From: Rufibacter latericius
Lineage (GTDB): Bacteria; Bacteroidota; Bacteroidia; Cytophagales; Hymenobacteraceae
Direction of reading: 5' to 3'
NCBI RefSeq assembly: GCF_003721515.1
Contig: NZ_RJJD01000004.1
Coordinates: 124,001 to 188,000, forward strand
Length of the DNA stretch: 64,000 bases
Shown: positions 1-9,565 of the stretch, one piece after another
Position numbering within the stretch: the first letter of the stretch is position 1
Layout: each line of letters starts with the position of its first letter
Translations under genes and position numbers: made by a program
The notes under the pieces: model-generated
Seen by the model: only the letters and a program-made list of their open reading frames with translations
Database searches by the model: none
What the model was told of the DNA's origin: nothing

Positions 1-212
1 TTTTCAGAGGTTTCTATCTTCTCCAGCAGGCTTTCTACCTTCTGTTTGAAGTTCTCGAAACGGTTTGCGAAGTATTGCAATGATTCTTCGGGGACCTCCT
101 TTACATCGCCTACCTGGCGAGCCGGAAAGTGCATAAATGGCTTCAACCACACTTGGTTACCCTCAATGTAGCCGTACTTATGGGCCTCCTCAGACAAATC
201 TTTGGTTTCCAT
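1..212 (-). CDS. DUF349-type protein, N-terminal fragment (cut by window edge)
   Basis: The minus strand opens with ATG at 212-210 and stays open for 70 codons to the window edge. The product starts METKDLSEEAHKYGYIEG and continues with VWLKPFMHFPARQVGDVKE. This resembles the conserved N-terminus of Bacteroidota DUF349-domain proteins, which have a KYGYIEGN...LKPF...FPxRQxGxVK pattern before the helical repeats. The residues after about position 45 look like a coiled coil (NRFENFKQKVESLLEKIE). The molecular role of DUF349 proteins is not settled. The gene is divergent from ettA, with a 253-bp shared upstream region. The family call comes from memory of the pattern and the C-terminal part is missing. 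Confidence 0.65.
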   Translation of the reverse strand, partial: METKDLSEEAHKYGYIEGNQVWLKPFMHFPARQVGDVKEVPEESLQYFANRFENFKQKVESLLEKIETSE

Positions 213-388
213 CAACTGGATAATTAACTGTAAAATTTAGAGTCTATTTTGGTACAAGTTTATGAATTAACGCCAATTATCATAACCCCGCCGTGCCAAA
301 ATTTACGATATTTGTACCCATTGGCAGAAAATAATCGAAACCTGGCGTTAGTTTGCATACTGATTTCCGGGCACAAGGTTATCTGTTT

Positions 389-426
389 CGGTTTGGGCCT
401 GGTTTAAAGAAAACACCGCCAAAACG
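389..426. repeat. intergenic palindrome, degenerate copy 1
   Basis: This is a 38-bp imperfect palindrome with the outline CGGTTTGGGCCTGG then TTTAAAGAAAA and CACCGCCAAAACG. It has the length and end signature (CG.TTT ... AAAACG) of the family repeated through the window. It lies 40 bp upstream of the ettA start. Confidence 0.45.
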
Positions 427-465
427 ATTCCTGCCGAGGAACGAACCTGAATCTAACTACTATTC

Positions 466-2133
466 ATGAGCAACGAAACCATCATCTTCTCCATGGCGGG
501 GGTGAATAAAATTTACCCCCCGCAGAAACAAGTTCTTAAGAACATCTATCTCTCCTTTTTCTACGGCGCCAAAATTGGCGTGTTGGGTCTCAACGGCTCT
601 GGTAAATCCTCTCTCCTGAAAGTGATTGCCGGCGTAGACAAGCAGTTCCAGGGCGAGGTGGCTTTCTCCCCGGGCTACTCTGTTGGGTACCTGGAGCAGG
701 AGCCGCAGCTGGACCCTTCCAAAACCGTAATGGAAATTGTGCAGGAAGGCGCCGCCGAGACCGTGGCCCTCTTAAAGGAATTCGAAGAAATCAACGAAGC
801 CTTCGCGGATGAAAACGCTGATTTTGACAAACTGATGGCCCGCCAAGGCGAAGTGCAGGAGAAACTGGACCACCTGGGTGCCTGGGACCTGGACAGCAAA
901 CTGGAGCGCGCCATGGATGCCCTGCGGACCCCTCCGGGAGACGCCGTAGTAGGCAACCTCTCCGGGGGTGAGAAACGCCGCGTAGCCCTGTGTCGCCTCT
1001 TATTGCAAGAGCCCGATGTGTTATTGCTGGATGAGCCTACCAACCACTTAGACGCTGAGTCTGTGCTGTGGCTGGAGCAACATTTGCAGCAATACAAAGG
1101 CACCGTGATTGCCGTAACCCACGACCGTTACTTCCTGGACAAAGTTGCCGGATGGATTCTGGAACTGGACCGTGGCGAAGGTATTCCGTGGAAAGGCAAT
1201 TACACCAGCTGGCTGGAGCAGAAAGCCGAGCGTTTAGCCAAAGAAGAGAAAACCGAAAGCAAGCGCCAGAAGACCTTACAGCGTGAATTAGAGTGGGCCC
1301 GCATGAGCCCGAAAGCGCGTCAGGCCAAGTCTAAAGCGCGTTTAGGCAACTACGAGAAAATGGCCTCCGAGGAAGCCAAAGAGAAAGAGCAGAAACTGGA
1401 GCTCTTCATTCCAGACGGCCCGCGCTTAGGTAACGTGGTAATTGAAGCCGAGGGACTGACCAAAGCCTTCGGGGACAAGCTCCTGTTTGAAGACTTGACG
1501 TTCAACTTGCCGCCTGCCGGAATCGTGGGAATTATAGGGCCGAACGGTGCGGGTAAGTCTACCTTGTTCCGCCTCATCACCGGCCGCGAAGCCGCCGATG
1601 CCGGAAACATCACCGTGGGACCAACCGTGGAAACCGCCTACGTAGACCAGCAGCACGAAAGCCTGGACCCGAACAAGTCTGTGTTCGAAACCATCTCCGG
1701 TGGTACTGAGACCATGCTGTTGGCCGGCCGCCAAGTGAACGCCCGCGCTTACGTGAGCAAGTTCAACTTCACCGGCGGTGACCAGGAGAAGAAGGTAGGC
1801 GTGCTGTCTGGGGGAGAGCGTAACCGCGTGCACCTGGCCATGACCCTGAAGCAAGGCGCCAACCTGCTGCTCTTAGATGAGCCTACCAACGACCTGGACG
1901 TAAACGCCATCCGTGCCCTGGAAGACGCCCTGGAGAACTTCGCTGGTTGCGCCGTGGTAATCAGCCACGACCGCTGGTTCCTGGACAGAATCGCCACCCA
2001 CATCCTGGCCTTCGAAGGCGACTCGCAGGTAGTTTGGTTTGAAGGAAACTTCTCAGACTACGAAGAAGCCAAAAAGAAACGCTTGGGTGACGTAGAACCG
2101 AAGCGTATCCGCTACAAAAAGCTGATGGACTAG
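466..2133 (+). CDS. ettA: energy-dependent translational throttle protein EttA (ABC-F ATPase)
   Basis: A soluble 555-residue ABC-F protein with two nucleotide-binding domains and no membrane segment. Family members bind the ribosomal E site and couple translation to the ATP/ADP ratio. Visible motifs are Walker [10 protein letters not shown] at about 41-49, signature LSGGEKRR at about 165, Walker B with [11 protein letters not shown] at about 186, second Walker A GPNGAGKS at about 358, signature LSGGERNR at about 447, and [11 protein letters not shown] at about 467. The interdomain linker at about 240-310 is rich in Lys, Arg and Glu, as expected of the P-site tRNA interaction motif. Length matches EttA (about 555) rather than the longer Uup or YheS. 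The gene is a single transcription unit followed at once by a terminator hairpin. Confidence 0.93.
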   Translation: MSNETIIFSMAGVNKIYPPQKQVLKNIYLSFFYGAKIGVLGLNGSGKSSLLKVIAGVDKQFQGEVAFSPGYSVGYLEQEPQLDPSKTVMEIVQEGAAETVALLKEFEEINEAFADENADFDKLMARQGEVQEKLDHLGAWDLDSKLERAMDALRTPPGDAVVGNLSGGEKRRVALCRLLLQEPDVLLLDEPTNHLDAESVLWLEQHLQQYKGTVIAVTHDRYFLDKVAGWILELDRGEGIPWKGNYTSWLEQKAERLAKEEKTESKRQKTLQRELEWARMSPKARQAKSKARLGNYEKMASEEAKEKEQKLELFIPDGPRLGNVVIEAEGLTKAFGDKLLFEDLTFNLPPAGIVGIIGPNGAGKSTLFRLITGREAADAGNITVGPTVETAYVDQQHESLDPNKSVFETISGGTETMLLAGRQVNARAYVSKFNFTGGDQEKKVGVLSGGERNRVHLAMTLKQGANLLLLDEPTNDLDVNAIRALEDALENFAGCAVVISHDRWFLDRIATHILAFEGDSQVVWFEGNFSDYEEAKKKRLGDVEPKRIRYKKLMD

Positions 2134-2156
2134 TCCGTTTAGCGCCTGATATTATG

Positions 2157-2192
2157 AAAAGAGCCCGGAAACGTAAGTTTCTGGGCTCTTTT
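2157..2192 (+). terminator. rho-independent terminator after ettA
   Basis: The arms AAAAGAGCCCGGAAAC (2157-2172) and GTTTCTGGGCTCTTTT (2177-2192) pair with one G-U wobble around a 4-nt loop. The hairpin ends in a T run 24 bp after the ettA stop. The left arm carries the AGCCCGGAAAC word seen in other terminators of this window. Confidence 0.85.
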
Positions 2193-2253
2193 CGTATTCA
2201 GATAAAAGGTGAATGGAGTCTTGCCTTTGGTGAGAAAACAATAGCTGAAGGGC

Positions 2254-2568
2254 TTATTCGTCGCAGTCCAGGTCTGAAGTCACGGCTACTAACGTCTCTT
2301 CTAATTCCTCCCGGGTTTCTGCATCTAGAATATCACATTCTCTGGCGGCCTCTAGGTAGTCTACCGTCGCCTTTTTGTAGGCTTGGCAATTTGCCTTGCT
2401 TTGATCTTTATAATAGGCATCTACTGCTTTTTCAAAAGCCTCAGTTTCATCTTTTAAACCACAGGGGTCCTCAGCCGGATCTTCTCCATCGTCATCGCTT
2501 GAGCAGGAGGTAAAACAAAGACTGCCAGAAGTGGCTACTAATAAGAGCAAAAGATGGATCTTCTTCAT
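2254..2568 (-). CDS. small hypothetical lipoprotein
   Basis: A 104-residue protein with a lipoprotein signal: MKKIHLLLLLVATSGSLCFTSC, with the acylated Cys at about 22, followed by an acidic SSDDDGEDPAEDP linker. The mature part is short, helical and acidic, with four further Cys (PCGLKD, ANCQAY, ARECDI, LDCDE) that could form two disulfides in the periplasm or on the cell surface. I do not recognise the family. It is convergent with ettA and has a long non-coding region behind it. Base composition is more AT-rich than in its neighbours. Confidence 0.8.
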   Translation of the reverse strand: MKKIHLLLLLVATSGSLCFTSCSSDDDGEDPAEDPCGLKDETEAFEKAVDAYYKDQSKANCQAYKKATVDYLEAARECDILDAETREELEETLVAVTSDLDCDE

Positions 2569-3297
2569 AAAACTGGGGTTAGTTTGTATATTGATTAAAT
2601 TTTATATTGACTAAAGAATTAGAAGCTAAAAGTATAGGTCTGGTTTTTTGTAATAGAATTGGTTTGGCATCATAGCTTCAGGCGTCGAACAAAGGCAAGT
2701 AACTTCTCGCTAAGTAGGAAGATCGTCAGGCGCTTTTAGGCATTTTCAGAAGTATAGACACAGAGAAATCTCTTTACCCCTAATCTGGCTGTCAGTTTTT
2801 CGCCTTCTTTTAGTTTTTAGGCCGGAAATAGGGAAGGAGGGCGGTTTTGCTTCTAAGCCACAACTTTGGCAGAATAGGTAGATTGCCAGCTTCGAAGGCG
2901 TGGTCCACTATCCAGAATGTGATTTCTTGAAAGGAGAAGGATAGAAAGTCAAGATCATCTTTGTCTTCAGTTTTATATAAAATCTTTGGTGCCCAGTACC
3001 GAGTGATCAGCAGGGCTCAGTCTAATAATAAACTTTCATCAGGCGGCAGTGTGCTACACCCGTTAATCCCTGAAGTTGTCTTAATAGGTCTGTTGAGATG
3101 ATCTCTGTTTTGTAGTTGATTTCGCAAAAACGACGCTAAAACAATAGCACAAGTAGGGGCTGGGGTAAAATCAGAATCTACCTGATCTGCCTCGTCATGT
3201 TTTTGTACTGAAAAACGTCCGTTTGTTTTTACTGTGATGCCAGAAAACAGTAGCTTTAGTTTTTATACATCCCCTAACCTTATAAGATAAACAGCAG
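2569..3297. other. 729-bp non-coding region
   Basis: I find no convincing gene in this AT-rich stretch between the divergent small lipoprotein and the first chitinase. Half-copies of the palindrome family may be present near 2731-2753 (CGCTTTTAGGCATTTTC). It should carry the promoters for both flanking genes. A weak candidate -7 box TAGCTTTA (3251-3258) precedes the chitinase by 40 bp, but its possible -33 TTTG at 3222 is 25 bp away, wider than usual. The low information content could also mean a decayed gene. Confidence 0.5.
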
Positions 3298-4530
3298 ATG
3301 GATAAGTTATTGAGAGCAGTGAAGCTGTTTTTCTTCTTCTTTTTTCTCGCTTGGCAGGCCCAGGCGCAAAACAAAGTGGTGGCGTACCTGCCCAACTGGT
3401 TAGACTACAATTCCATCGCCAGAAATATTGACTACGACAAGTTAACCCACATCAATATTGCCTTCGAGAATACAGATGCTGCCGGTAACCTGAGTTTCAC
3501 GGCCTCAAACAATACCTTGATACAGCTGGCGCACGCCAAAAAGGTGAAAGTACTGGTATCCATAGGAGGCGGGATGATTTCTTCCAACCCCAGCATGTAT
3601 GCGGTTTACTTTGATTTGATCAGTGATGCCAAACGGGCGGATTTCGTGCGCAAGATAGCGGCGTATCTAACATCACATAACCTGGACGGGATAGATGTAG
3701 ACCTGGAAGGATCTTCCATTAACAGCGATTACGGCAAGTTCATTGCTGATCTCTCTGCCGTTCTCAAGCCACAGGGCAAGTTGGTGACGGCGGCGCTGGC
3801 GCATACCAACGGCGGTGATTCCGTGACCAGCGATACCTTCCAGTATTTCGATTTCATCAATATCATGGCCTATGACGAAACTGGCCCGTGGGCTCCTAAT
3901 CGTCCGGGACAGCATTCTTCCTTTGAGTTTGCCAAAGCCTGTCTGGATAATTGGATAGGCCGCGGGCTCCCGAAAGAGAAAGCCGTGTTAGGGGTGCCTT
4001 TTTATGGCTACGGTTTCGGGGCCGATTTTAACCAGGGCATGGGTTTTGGGGAAATCATCAAACGCTATCCGGGTTCAGAAAACCAGGATCAGGTAGGAAA
4101 CACCATCTATTACAACGGCATCCCTACCATCAAGGCTAAAACCGAATATGTAGTGGAGCAGCAGTACGGCGGAATCATGATCTGGCAACTGGCCCAGGAC
4201 GCGACCGGAAACTATTCCTTGCTCAACACCATCCATCAGGTTTTAAGAAAAGTCACGGGTTCTGGCCCTCAGGATGCTGAGGCGATTAAGGTGCATATTT
4301 ACCCAAACCCTACCAAACTACCTGCCATAGGATACCTGGCTTTCCCAGCCGCCACAAACAAGATAAAAGTGGAGATCAGGGACATGAAGGGGGCGAAGGT
4401 ATTTGACAAGACCTTCAAGAATAAACAACGGCAGGATAGAATAGAACTGCCAGGCCTTTCTCAAGGCATGTATCTTATCCGGGTAAAAGCAGATGATCAG
4501 GTGTTTTCCAATAAATACCTGATAGAGTAA
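3298..4530 (+). CDS. secreted GH18 chitinase with type IX secretion sorting domain
   Basis: A 410-residue protein. An N-terminal signal peptide (LFFFFFFLAWQAQAQ) is followed by one glycoside hydrolase family 18 barrel at about 25-315. The catalytic motif DGIDVDLE is intact at residues 130-137, with E137 as the expected proton donor, and IMAYDE stands at about 190. From about 330 a small beta domain begins with YPNP and ends in SQGMYLIRVKADDQVFSNKYLIE; this is a Por-type sorting tail that directs export through the type IX system. It should cleave chitin or a related GlcNAc polymer outside the cell. It is the first gene of the chitin locus, 212 bp before susC. Endo-N-acetylglucosaminidase activity is an alternative within GH18. 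Confidence 0.88.
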   Translation: MDKLLRAVKLFFFFFFLAWQAQAQNKVVAYLPNWLDYNSIARNIDYDKLTHINIAFENTDAAGNLSFTASNNTLIQLAHAKKVKVLVSIGGGMISSNPSMYAVYFDLISDAKRADFVRKIAAYLTSHNLDGIDVDLEGSSINSDYGKFIADLSAVLKPQGKLVTAALAHTNGGDSVTSDTFQYFDFINIMAYDETGPWAPNRPGQHSSFEFAKACLDNWIGRGLPKEKAVLGVPFYGYGFGADFNQGMGFGEIIKRYPGSENQDQVGNTIYYNGIPTIKAKTEYVVEQQYGGIMIWQLAQDATGNYSLLNTIHQVLRKVTGSGPQDAEAIKVHIYPNPTKLPAIGYLAFPAATNKIKVEIRDMKGAKVFDKTFKNKQRQDRIELPGLSQGMYLIRVKADDQVFSNKYLIE

Positions 4531-4742
4531 CCATCTGATGAGATTGCCAAATTGCTACTGTTCTGGCAGGTTTGAATGAATTTATTTCAATAGTATTCTT
4601 GAATTGGTTCTATTCTTCTCTTTGGGTAGAGCCGGTAAAATGTATTCGTCCATTTCTTTCTGAATGGCTGCATTTTAAATTATATTAGAATCTTAGTAGC
4701 TCCTTTTCTCACCCCCTTCCATCTTGTAAAAACTCTCTATGT

Positions 4743-7700
4743 ATGAACAAAACTTTTACTTTTCCTAAGAAATGGATAACAGTCCTGCTAATGATGCTGA
4801 CTGTTGTCTTTTACCGGGCAGAAGCGCAAACGAACGTCATCACTGGCCAGTTGGTGTCTTCTGAAGATAATTCGCCCATTCCCGGGGCAACAGTCCTGCT
4901 CAAAGGGACTTCTACCGCCACTGCCACAGATGCCAGTGGCCGCTTCAGCATTCCGGCCCCGGTGGGTAGTGTGCTGGTGTTTTCCTTTATTGGCTATGTT
5001 CCGCAGGAAGTAACGGTGGGTACCCAGACCAACATCAACGTTACGTTAGCGCCAGACGTGACCGCCCTGTCTGAAGTAGTGGTAACGGCGCTTGGTATTA
5101 AAAGAGATGCGAAGGCGTTGGGTTACTCTATTTCACAGGTAGGAGGCAGCGAATTGGCCACCGCCAAAGAAATCAACGTGATCAACTCCCTTTCCGGCAA
5201 AGTGGCCGGGGTGGATATCTCTACCCCTACGGCAGGTCCATCCGGATCCTCAAGGGTAATCATTAGAGGGAACTCAGAGTTAAGTGGCAACAACCAGCCT
5301 CTGTATATCATTGACGGCGTGCCCATGGACAATACCACCGCTGGCGGTGCCGGACAGTGGGGCGGGTATGACCTGGGTGACGGTTTGTCAAGCCTTAATC
5401 CCGATGATATTGAATCAGTATCGGTGTTGAAGGGCGGAGCTGCGGCTGCGTTGTATGGCTCTCGGGCTTCCAACGGCGTTATCATGATTACTACTAAATC
5501 AGGGGCCAACCAAAAAGGGATTGGCGTAGAGTACACCAGCAATTATACCGCTGAAAGGGTGTTGTCTAAGTTTGATGATTACCAGAAAGTATACGGCCAA
5601 GGCCGGGACGGCTTATTGCCTATAGAGCCCAACGCCAACAATACCCAATCAGCGTGGGGGCCTCAGCTAGACCCAAACCTGAGACTGCAGATCTACAACG
5701 GGGAGACCAAACCCTATTCTTTGGTGAATGACAACATCCTGAGCTTTTTCCGAACGGGGTCAACCTTTACCAACACGTTGGCTTTTACCGGCGGAACAGA
5801 GAATGCCTCCGTTAGGGTCTCTGTTTCTGACATGCACAACAAAGACATCGTGCCCAAGACCGGTATGGCCCGCAATACCTTCCTGATCAACAGCACCATG
5901 AAGTTGGGCTCTAAAATCACCATCAACGGGAAGGTGAACTACATCACTGAAAAGGTTGATAACAGACCGGCTTTGTCAGATAACCCCAACAACGTGGGCC
6001 TGGCCATCATCGGGATTGCCCCTAACTTTGACCAGCGCTGGCTTTCTCAAGGCTATAAAGATGAGTTCGGCCGCTATCAGGACTGGAACGGGAACACCTA
6101 CCGCATCAACCCTTACTGGTCCATCAACGAGATGTCCAATACCTCCAGACGGAACCGGGTAATTGGCTATCTGCAGATGAACTATGACTTCACAAGTTGG
6201 CTAGGGCTGCAACTACGCGGCGGTACTGATTTCTATAATTTCCGCTATACCAACTTCTCGCCTAAAGGAACTCCGCTGTGGGAGACCGGTGCCCTGCAGG
6301 AGCAAAGCAATCACTTGGCGGAGAAAAACTACGAAGCCCTCCTGAAGTTTGACAAACAGTTCACCGATGACTTCTATGTTACGGCGTTTGCGGGTGGTAA
6401 CATCATGCACCGCCGAGCCGAAAACCAGATGAGCACCGGTTCTGGTATTGTACTGGAAGGCATTCAGGCCATTACCAACTTTACCACCCAGAGCAATGAT
6501 TATGGCTTGTTCCGGAAACAGATCAACTCTCTGTATGGAACCGTCCAGACCGGCTACAAAGACACTTACTTTCTAGACGTAACCGCCCGGAATGACTGGT
6601 CTTCTACCCTGAGCAAAGGCAATAACTCCTACTTCTACCCGTCCCTTTCCGGAAGTTTCGTGTTCACGAACCTATTGGATAGAAGCCCTATTCTTTCTTT
6701 CGGTAAACTGCGGGCTTCCGTAGCTGAAGTAGGTGGTGACACAGATCCTTACCAGTTAAGCTTAACGTACGGCTTGAAGAACTTTTCCCTGTTGGGCAAA
6801 CCGCTGGGCGAGATTTCCAATACCAGTGTTCCCAACCTGTCGCTTAAGCCAACCCAGACCTTCACTTATGAATTCGGGACCGATCTCCGGTTCCTGGAGA
6901 ACAGAGTGCAACTGGATTTAACCTATTACAGCAAGAAAACCACTGACCAGATTCTTCCTTTGATAATTCCGTCTAGCAGTGGCTATAATACCGCTATCAT
7001 CAATGCCGGTGAAATCACGAACAAGGGAGTGGAGCTTATGCTGAGAGGTGGTGTGGTTTCTACCCCTACTTTCTCCTGGGATGCGATCGTGAACTTTGCT
7101 CGCAATGTGAACCAGGTAGTGAGCTTGCATGAGCAGGTAAAAGAGTACACCCTTGCCAATGCCCGCTGGGCCGGAGCCGCCATCATGGCGCAGGAAGGGG
7201 AAACCTTCGGGACAATTGTAGGCAAGAAACTGATGCGCGACCCAGAAGGAAATGTGGTGCACAACGCCGCCGGTTTACCGGTGTTCGGTACGGAGCAGGA
7301 GGTATTAGGCAAAGGAACCTATGACTGGACCTCGGGTATCACCAATGTGCTGACCTTTAAAGGATTCAGATTGAGCGCCTTGGTAGATATCAAATCAGGC
7401 GCCGATGTGTACTCCATGAGCAGTGCCATTGCCCATACCAACGGTACCTCTGAAAACACCCTGGAAGGCCGTGCCGGATGGTATGCCTCAGAAGAAGCCA
7501 GATTAGCCGCTGGCGCAAGCCCAGCTGAATGGACGCCAACCGGCGGGTATGTGGGCAAAGGCGTGGTGAACGTAGGCACCACAGAAGCTCCTAACTATCA
7601 ACCCAACACCACTTATGTGAATCCGCAGAGTTATTGGGCTCAGTTCCTGTCTAATTCACCGGAGCCGTTTATCTATGACGCTACCTATGCCAAACTCAGA

Positions 7701-7922
7701 GAGTTGACCATTGGGTACACCCTTCCTAAAACCTTGTTCGGTAGATTACCTATTCAGGCGGCGTCTATCTCTTTCGTGGGTAGAAACCTGTTCATCTTGT
7801 ACAGCAACCTGCCTAACATAGACCCGGAGTCCAGCTACAACAACGGTAACGGTCAGGGCTTGGAATACGGTTCTATCCCGTCCAGAAGAAGCTTTGGGGC
7901 TAATTTATCAATCAGATTCTAG
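4743..7922 (+). CDS. SusC/RagA-type TonB-linked outer membrane transporter
   Basis: A 1059-residue SusC-like protein. It has a signal peptide ending RAEAQ, a carboxypeptidase regulatory-like domain at about 30-115 (VITGQLVSSEDNSPIPGATV, then SFIGYVPQEV), a TonB-box-like stretch SEVVVTALGI, a plug with LYIIDGVPMDN and VLKGGAAAALYGSRASNGVI, and a long beta-barrel ending in GANLSIRF with the terminal aromatic residue. With the SusD partner 17 bp downstream it should import oligosaccharides across the outer membrane using the TonB proton-motive machinery. Chitooligosaccharide as substrate is inferred from the three GH18-fold genes around it. Confidence 0.93.
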   Translation: MNKTFTFPKKWITVLLMMLTVVFYRAEAQTNVITGQLVSSEDNSPIPGATVLLKGTSTATATDASGRFSIPAPVGSVLVFSFIGYVPQEVTVGTQTNINVTLAPDVTALSEVVVTALGIKRDAKALGYSISQVGGSELATAKEINVINSLSGKVAGVDISTPTAGPSGSSRVIIRGNSELSGNNQPLYIIDGVPMDNTTAGGAGQWGGYDLGDGLSSLNPDDIESVSVLKGGAAAALYGSRASNGVIMITTKSGANQKGIGVEYTSNYTAERVLSKFDDYQKVYGQGRDGLLPIEPNANNTQSAWGPQLDPNLRLQIYNGETKPYSLVNDNILSFFRTGSTFTNTLAFTGGTENASVRVSVSDMHNKDIVPKTGMARNTFLINSTMKLGSKITINGKVNYITEKVDNRPALSDNPNNVGLAIIGIAPNFDQRWLSQGYKDEFGRYQDWNGNTYRINPYWSINEMSNTSRRNRVIGYLQMNYDFTSWLGLQLRGGTDFYNFRYTNFSPKGTPLWETGALQEQSNHLAEKNYEALLKFDKQFTDDFYVTAFAGGNIMHRRAENQMSTGSGIVLEGIQAITNFTTQSNDYGLFRKQINSLYGTVQTGYKDTYFLDVTARNDWSSTLSKGNNSYFYPSLSGSFVFTNLLDRSPILSFGKLRASVAEVGGDTDPYQLSLTYGLKNFSLLGKPLGEISNTSVPNLSLKPTQTFTYEFGTDLRFLENRVQLDLTYYSKKTTDQILPLIIPSSSGYNTAIINAGEITNKGVELMLRGGVVSTPTFSWDAIVNFARNVNQVVSLHEQVKEYTLANARWAGAAIMAQEGETFGTIVGKKLMRDPEGNVVHNAAGLPVFGTEQEVLGKGTYDWTSGITNVLTFKGFRLSALVDIKSGADVYSMSSAIAHTNGTSENTLEGRAGWYASEEARLAAGASPAEWTPTGGYVGKGVVNVGTTEAPNYQPNTTYVNPQSYWAQFLSNSPEPFIYDATYAKLRELTIGYTLPKTLFGRLPIQAASISFVGRNLFILYSNLPNIDPESSYNNGNGQGLEYGSIPSRRSFGANLSIRF

Positions 7923-7939
7923 CATTTACATCACATAGT

Positions 7940-9535
7940 ATGAAATCAATATATAAGAAAATAAGGCTTTTGCTGAGCGGTTTGCTTCTCCTGTCTTTGG
8001 GCAGTTGCGACAATTTCGAGGAGATGAACCAGAACCCAACCAAGTCCACGCAAATGGACCCTAACCTCATGCTGCCTACCATTCAGTTACAGCTGTCTGG
8101 TGGCATGTATGAGCAATGGCGGAACGGCTTCATTTACGGCGGCGACTGGATGCAGCAGTGGACGGGCGAATATGCTACTACTGAGTTTGGCGGAAAAGGC
8201 CAGAAAAACGACGGGTACATGAGCGCCCTTTGGGATACCCAATATCCTAGAGAAGTGAAGAACATAGCCGATATGGTGGCCCGCACAAACGGTGACCCGG
8301 CTCGGGTGAACATCAACGCCGTTTCCCGGATTATGAAGGTGTACATCTTCTCCCGGTTAACCGACTTGTACGGAGACATCCCTTACTTTGAAGCCGGAAA
8401 AGGGTATCATGAAGGAGTATTGACGCCTAAGTATGACGCCCAGCGCGATATCTACTATGACTTCTTCAAAGAGCTGGATGCCGCCACCAAGGCCTTGAAC
8501 CCCGCCGGAGACCCGGTTACACAGGACTTCTACTTCAACGGTGATGTGAACAAGTGGATAAAGTTTGGGAACTCCTTACGCCTTCGCTTAGCCATGCGCC
8601 TGGTGAAAGTGGAACCCGCCAAAGCCAAAGAAGAAGCAGAGGCTGCTATTGCCGCCGGTGTGATGGAAAGCAACAGTGACATGGCCGTGATGCAGCACAT
8701 CAACGTGCCTTTCGGGGGCGATGTGTTCGGTGGAAACGGGGTTTCCTACGTGTTGATGGCAGTATCACCTTCTGAGAGCGCCTTCCGGATGGTGAATACC
8801 TTTGCCAAATACCTGGAAGACACCTCTGACCCAAGACTAAGAATCTTTGGGGCTTCTTACCTGAAAGACGAAAACCGCACCGAAATCACCGACCAGGTAC
8901 GTGGCAAGTTAGGTAGCTATACCGCCATGTCGCTGCCGCCTAGTACCTTTTCTTATGAAGGAACCGGCCCCGCCATCAGCGTAGATGTAAACGGACAGGC
9001 TACTGAGGTTCCCCGCATCTTACAGGTTTTGCAGCCATCCAAATACATTTCGGCCATTGACGCTCCTTATATCATCATGAGCTACGCCGAGGTGGAGTTA
9101 TGGAGAGCAGAGGCCGCTGTCAGAGGCTGGAACTCTGGTGGAACAGCGCAAGACCATTTCAACAAGGCATTAGAAGCAGGTGTGAAGCAAATGACGGTGT
9201 ACAAAGCCCCTGAAGTACCGCAGGCCACCATCAATGCCTTTAAAGCAGCTAACCCCTTACTGCCCGGCCAGGAACTGGAACAAATCAATACCCAACTCTG
9301 GATCAATTTTGCCTTGAACCCGCAGGAAGGATACGCCAACTGGAGAAGAACCGGGCTGCCCAACCTGGCTTACCGCAACCGCGACCCCGGTGTAAACCAA
9401 TCGGGTGGTCAAATACCTAGAAGAATGCAGTACCCGGTAAATGAGTATCTGTTGAACGAAGCCAACGTGAAAGAAGCCGCAGGCAGAATCACCGGTGGCG
9501 ATGTTTGGACTGCTCGCGTTTGGTGGGATAAATAA
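7940..9535 (+). CDS. SusD/RagB-type nutrient-binding lipoprotein
   Basis: A 531-residue outer-membrane lipoprotein with lipobox LLLLSLGSC (Cys at about 23) followed by DNFEEMNQNPTKSTQMDPN, typical of the SusD-like family paired with SusC proteins. Helical TPR-like segments include SRIMKVYIFSRLTDLYGDIPYFEAG and YIIMSYAEVELWRAEAAV. The C-terminus GGDVWTARVWWDK is typical. It should form the lid of the SusC transporter and bind the incoming glycan at the cell surface. It lies 17 bp after susC and 30 bp before the pseudo-GH18 lipoprotein, so co-transcription is nearly certain. Confidence 0.92.
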   Translation: MKSIYKKIRLLLSGLLLLSLGSCDNFEEMNQNPTKSTQMDPNLMLPTIQLQLSGGMYEQWRNGFIYGGDWMQQWTGEYATTEFGGKGQKNDGYMSALWDTQYPREVKNIADMVARTNGDPARVNINAVSRIMKVYIFSRLTDLYGDIPYFEAGKGYHEGVLTPKYDAQRDIYYDFFKELDAATKALNPAGDPVTQDFYFNGDVNKWIKFGNSLRLRLAMRLVKVEPAKAKEEAEAAIAAGVMESNSDMAVMQHINVPFGGDVFGGNGVSYVLMAVSPSESAFRMVNTFAKYLEDTSDPRLRIFGASYLKDENRTEITDQVRGKLGSYTAMSLPPSTFSYEGTGPAISVDVNGQATEVPRILQVLQPSKYISAIDAPYIIMSYAEVELWRAEAAVRGWNSGGTAQDHFNKALEAGVKQMTVYKAPEVPQATINAFKAANPLLPGQELEQINTQLWINFALNPQEGYANWRRTGLPNLAYRNRDPGVNQSGGQIPRRMQYPVNEYLLNEANVKEAAGRITGGDVWTARVWWDK

Positions 9536-9565
9536 TAGAGGCTTAAACAAGAATTTAACCAGATA

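Noticed and set aside
2154-2513. Plus-strand frame starting inside the ettA terminator
   Set aside because: It begins with the terminator hairpin and runs antisense through the small lipoprotein with its clean signal peptide.
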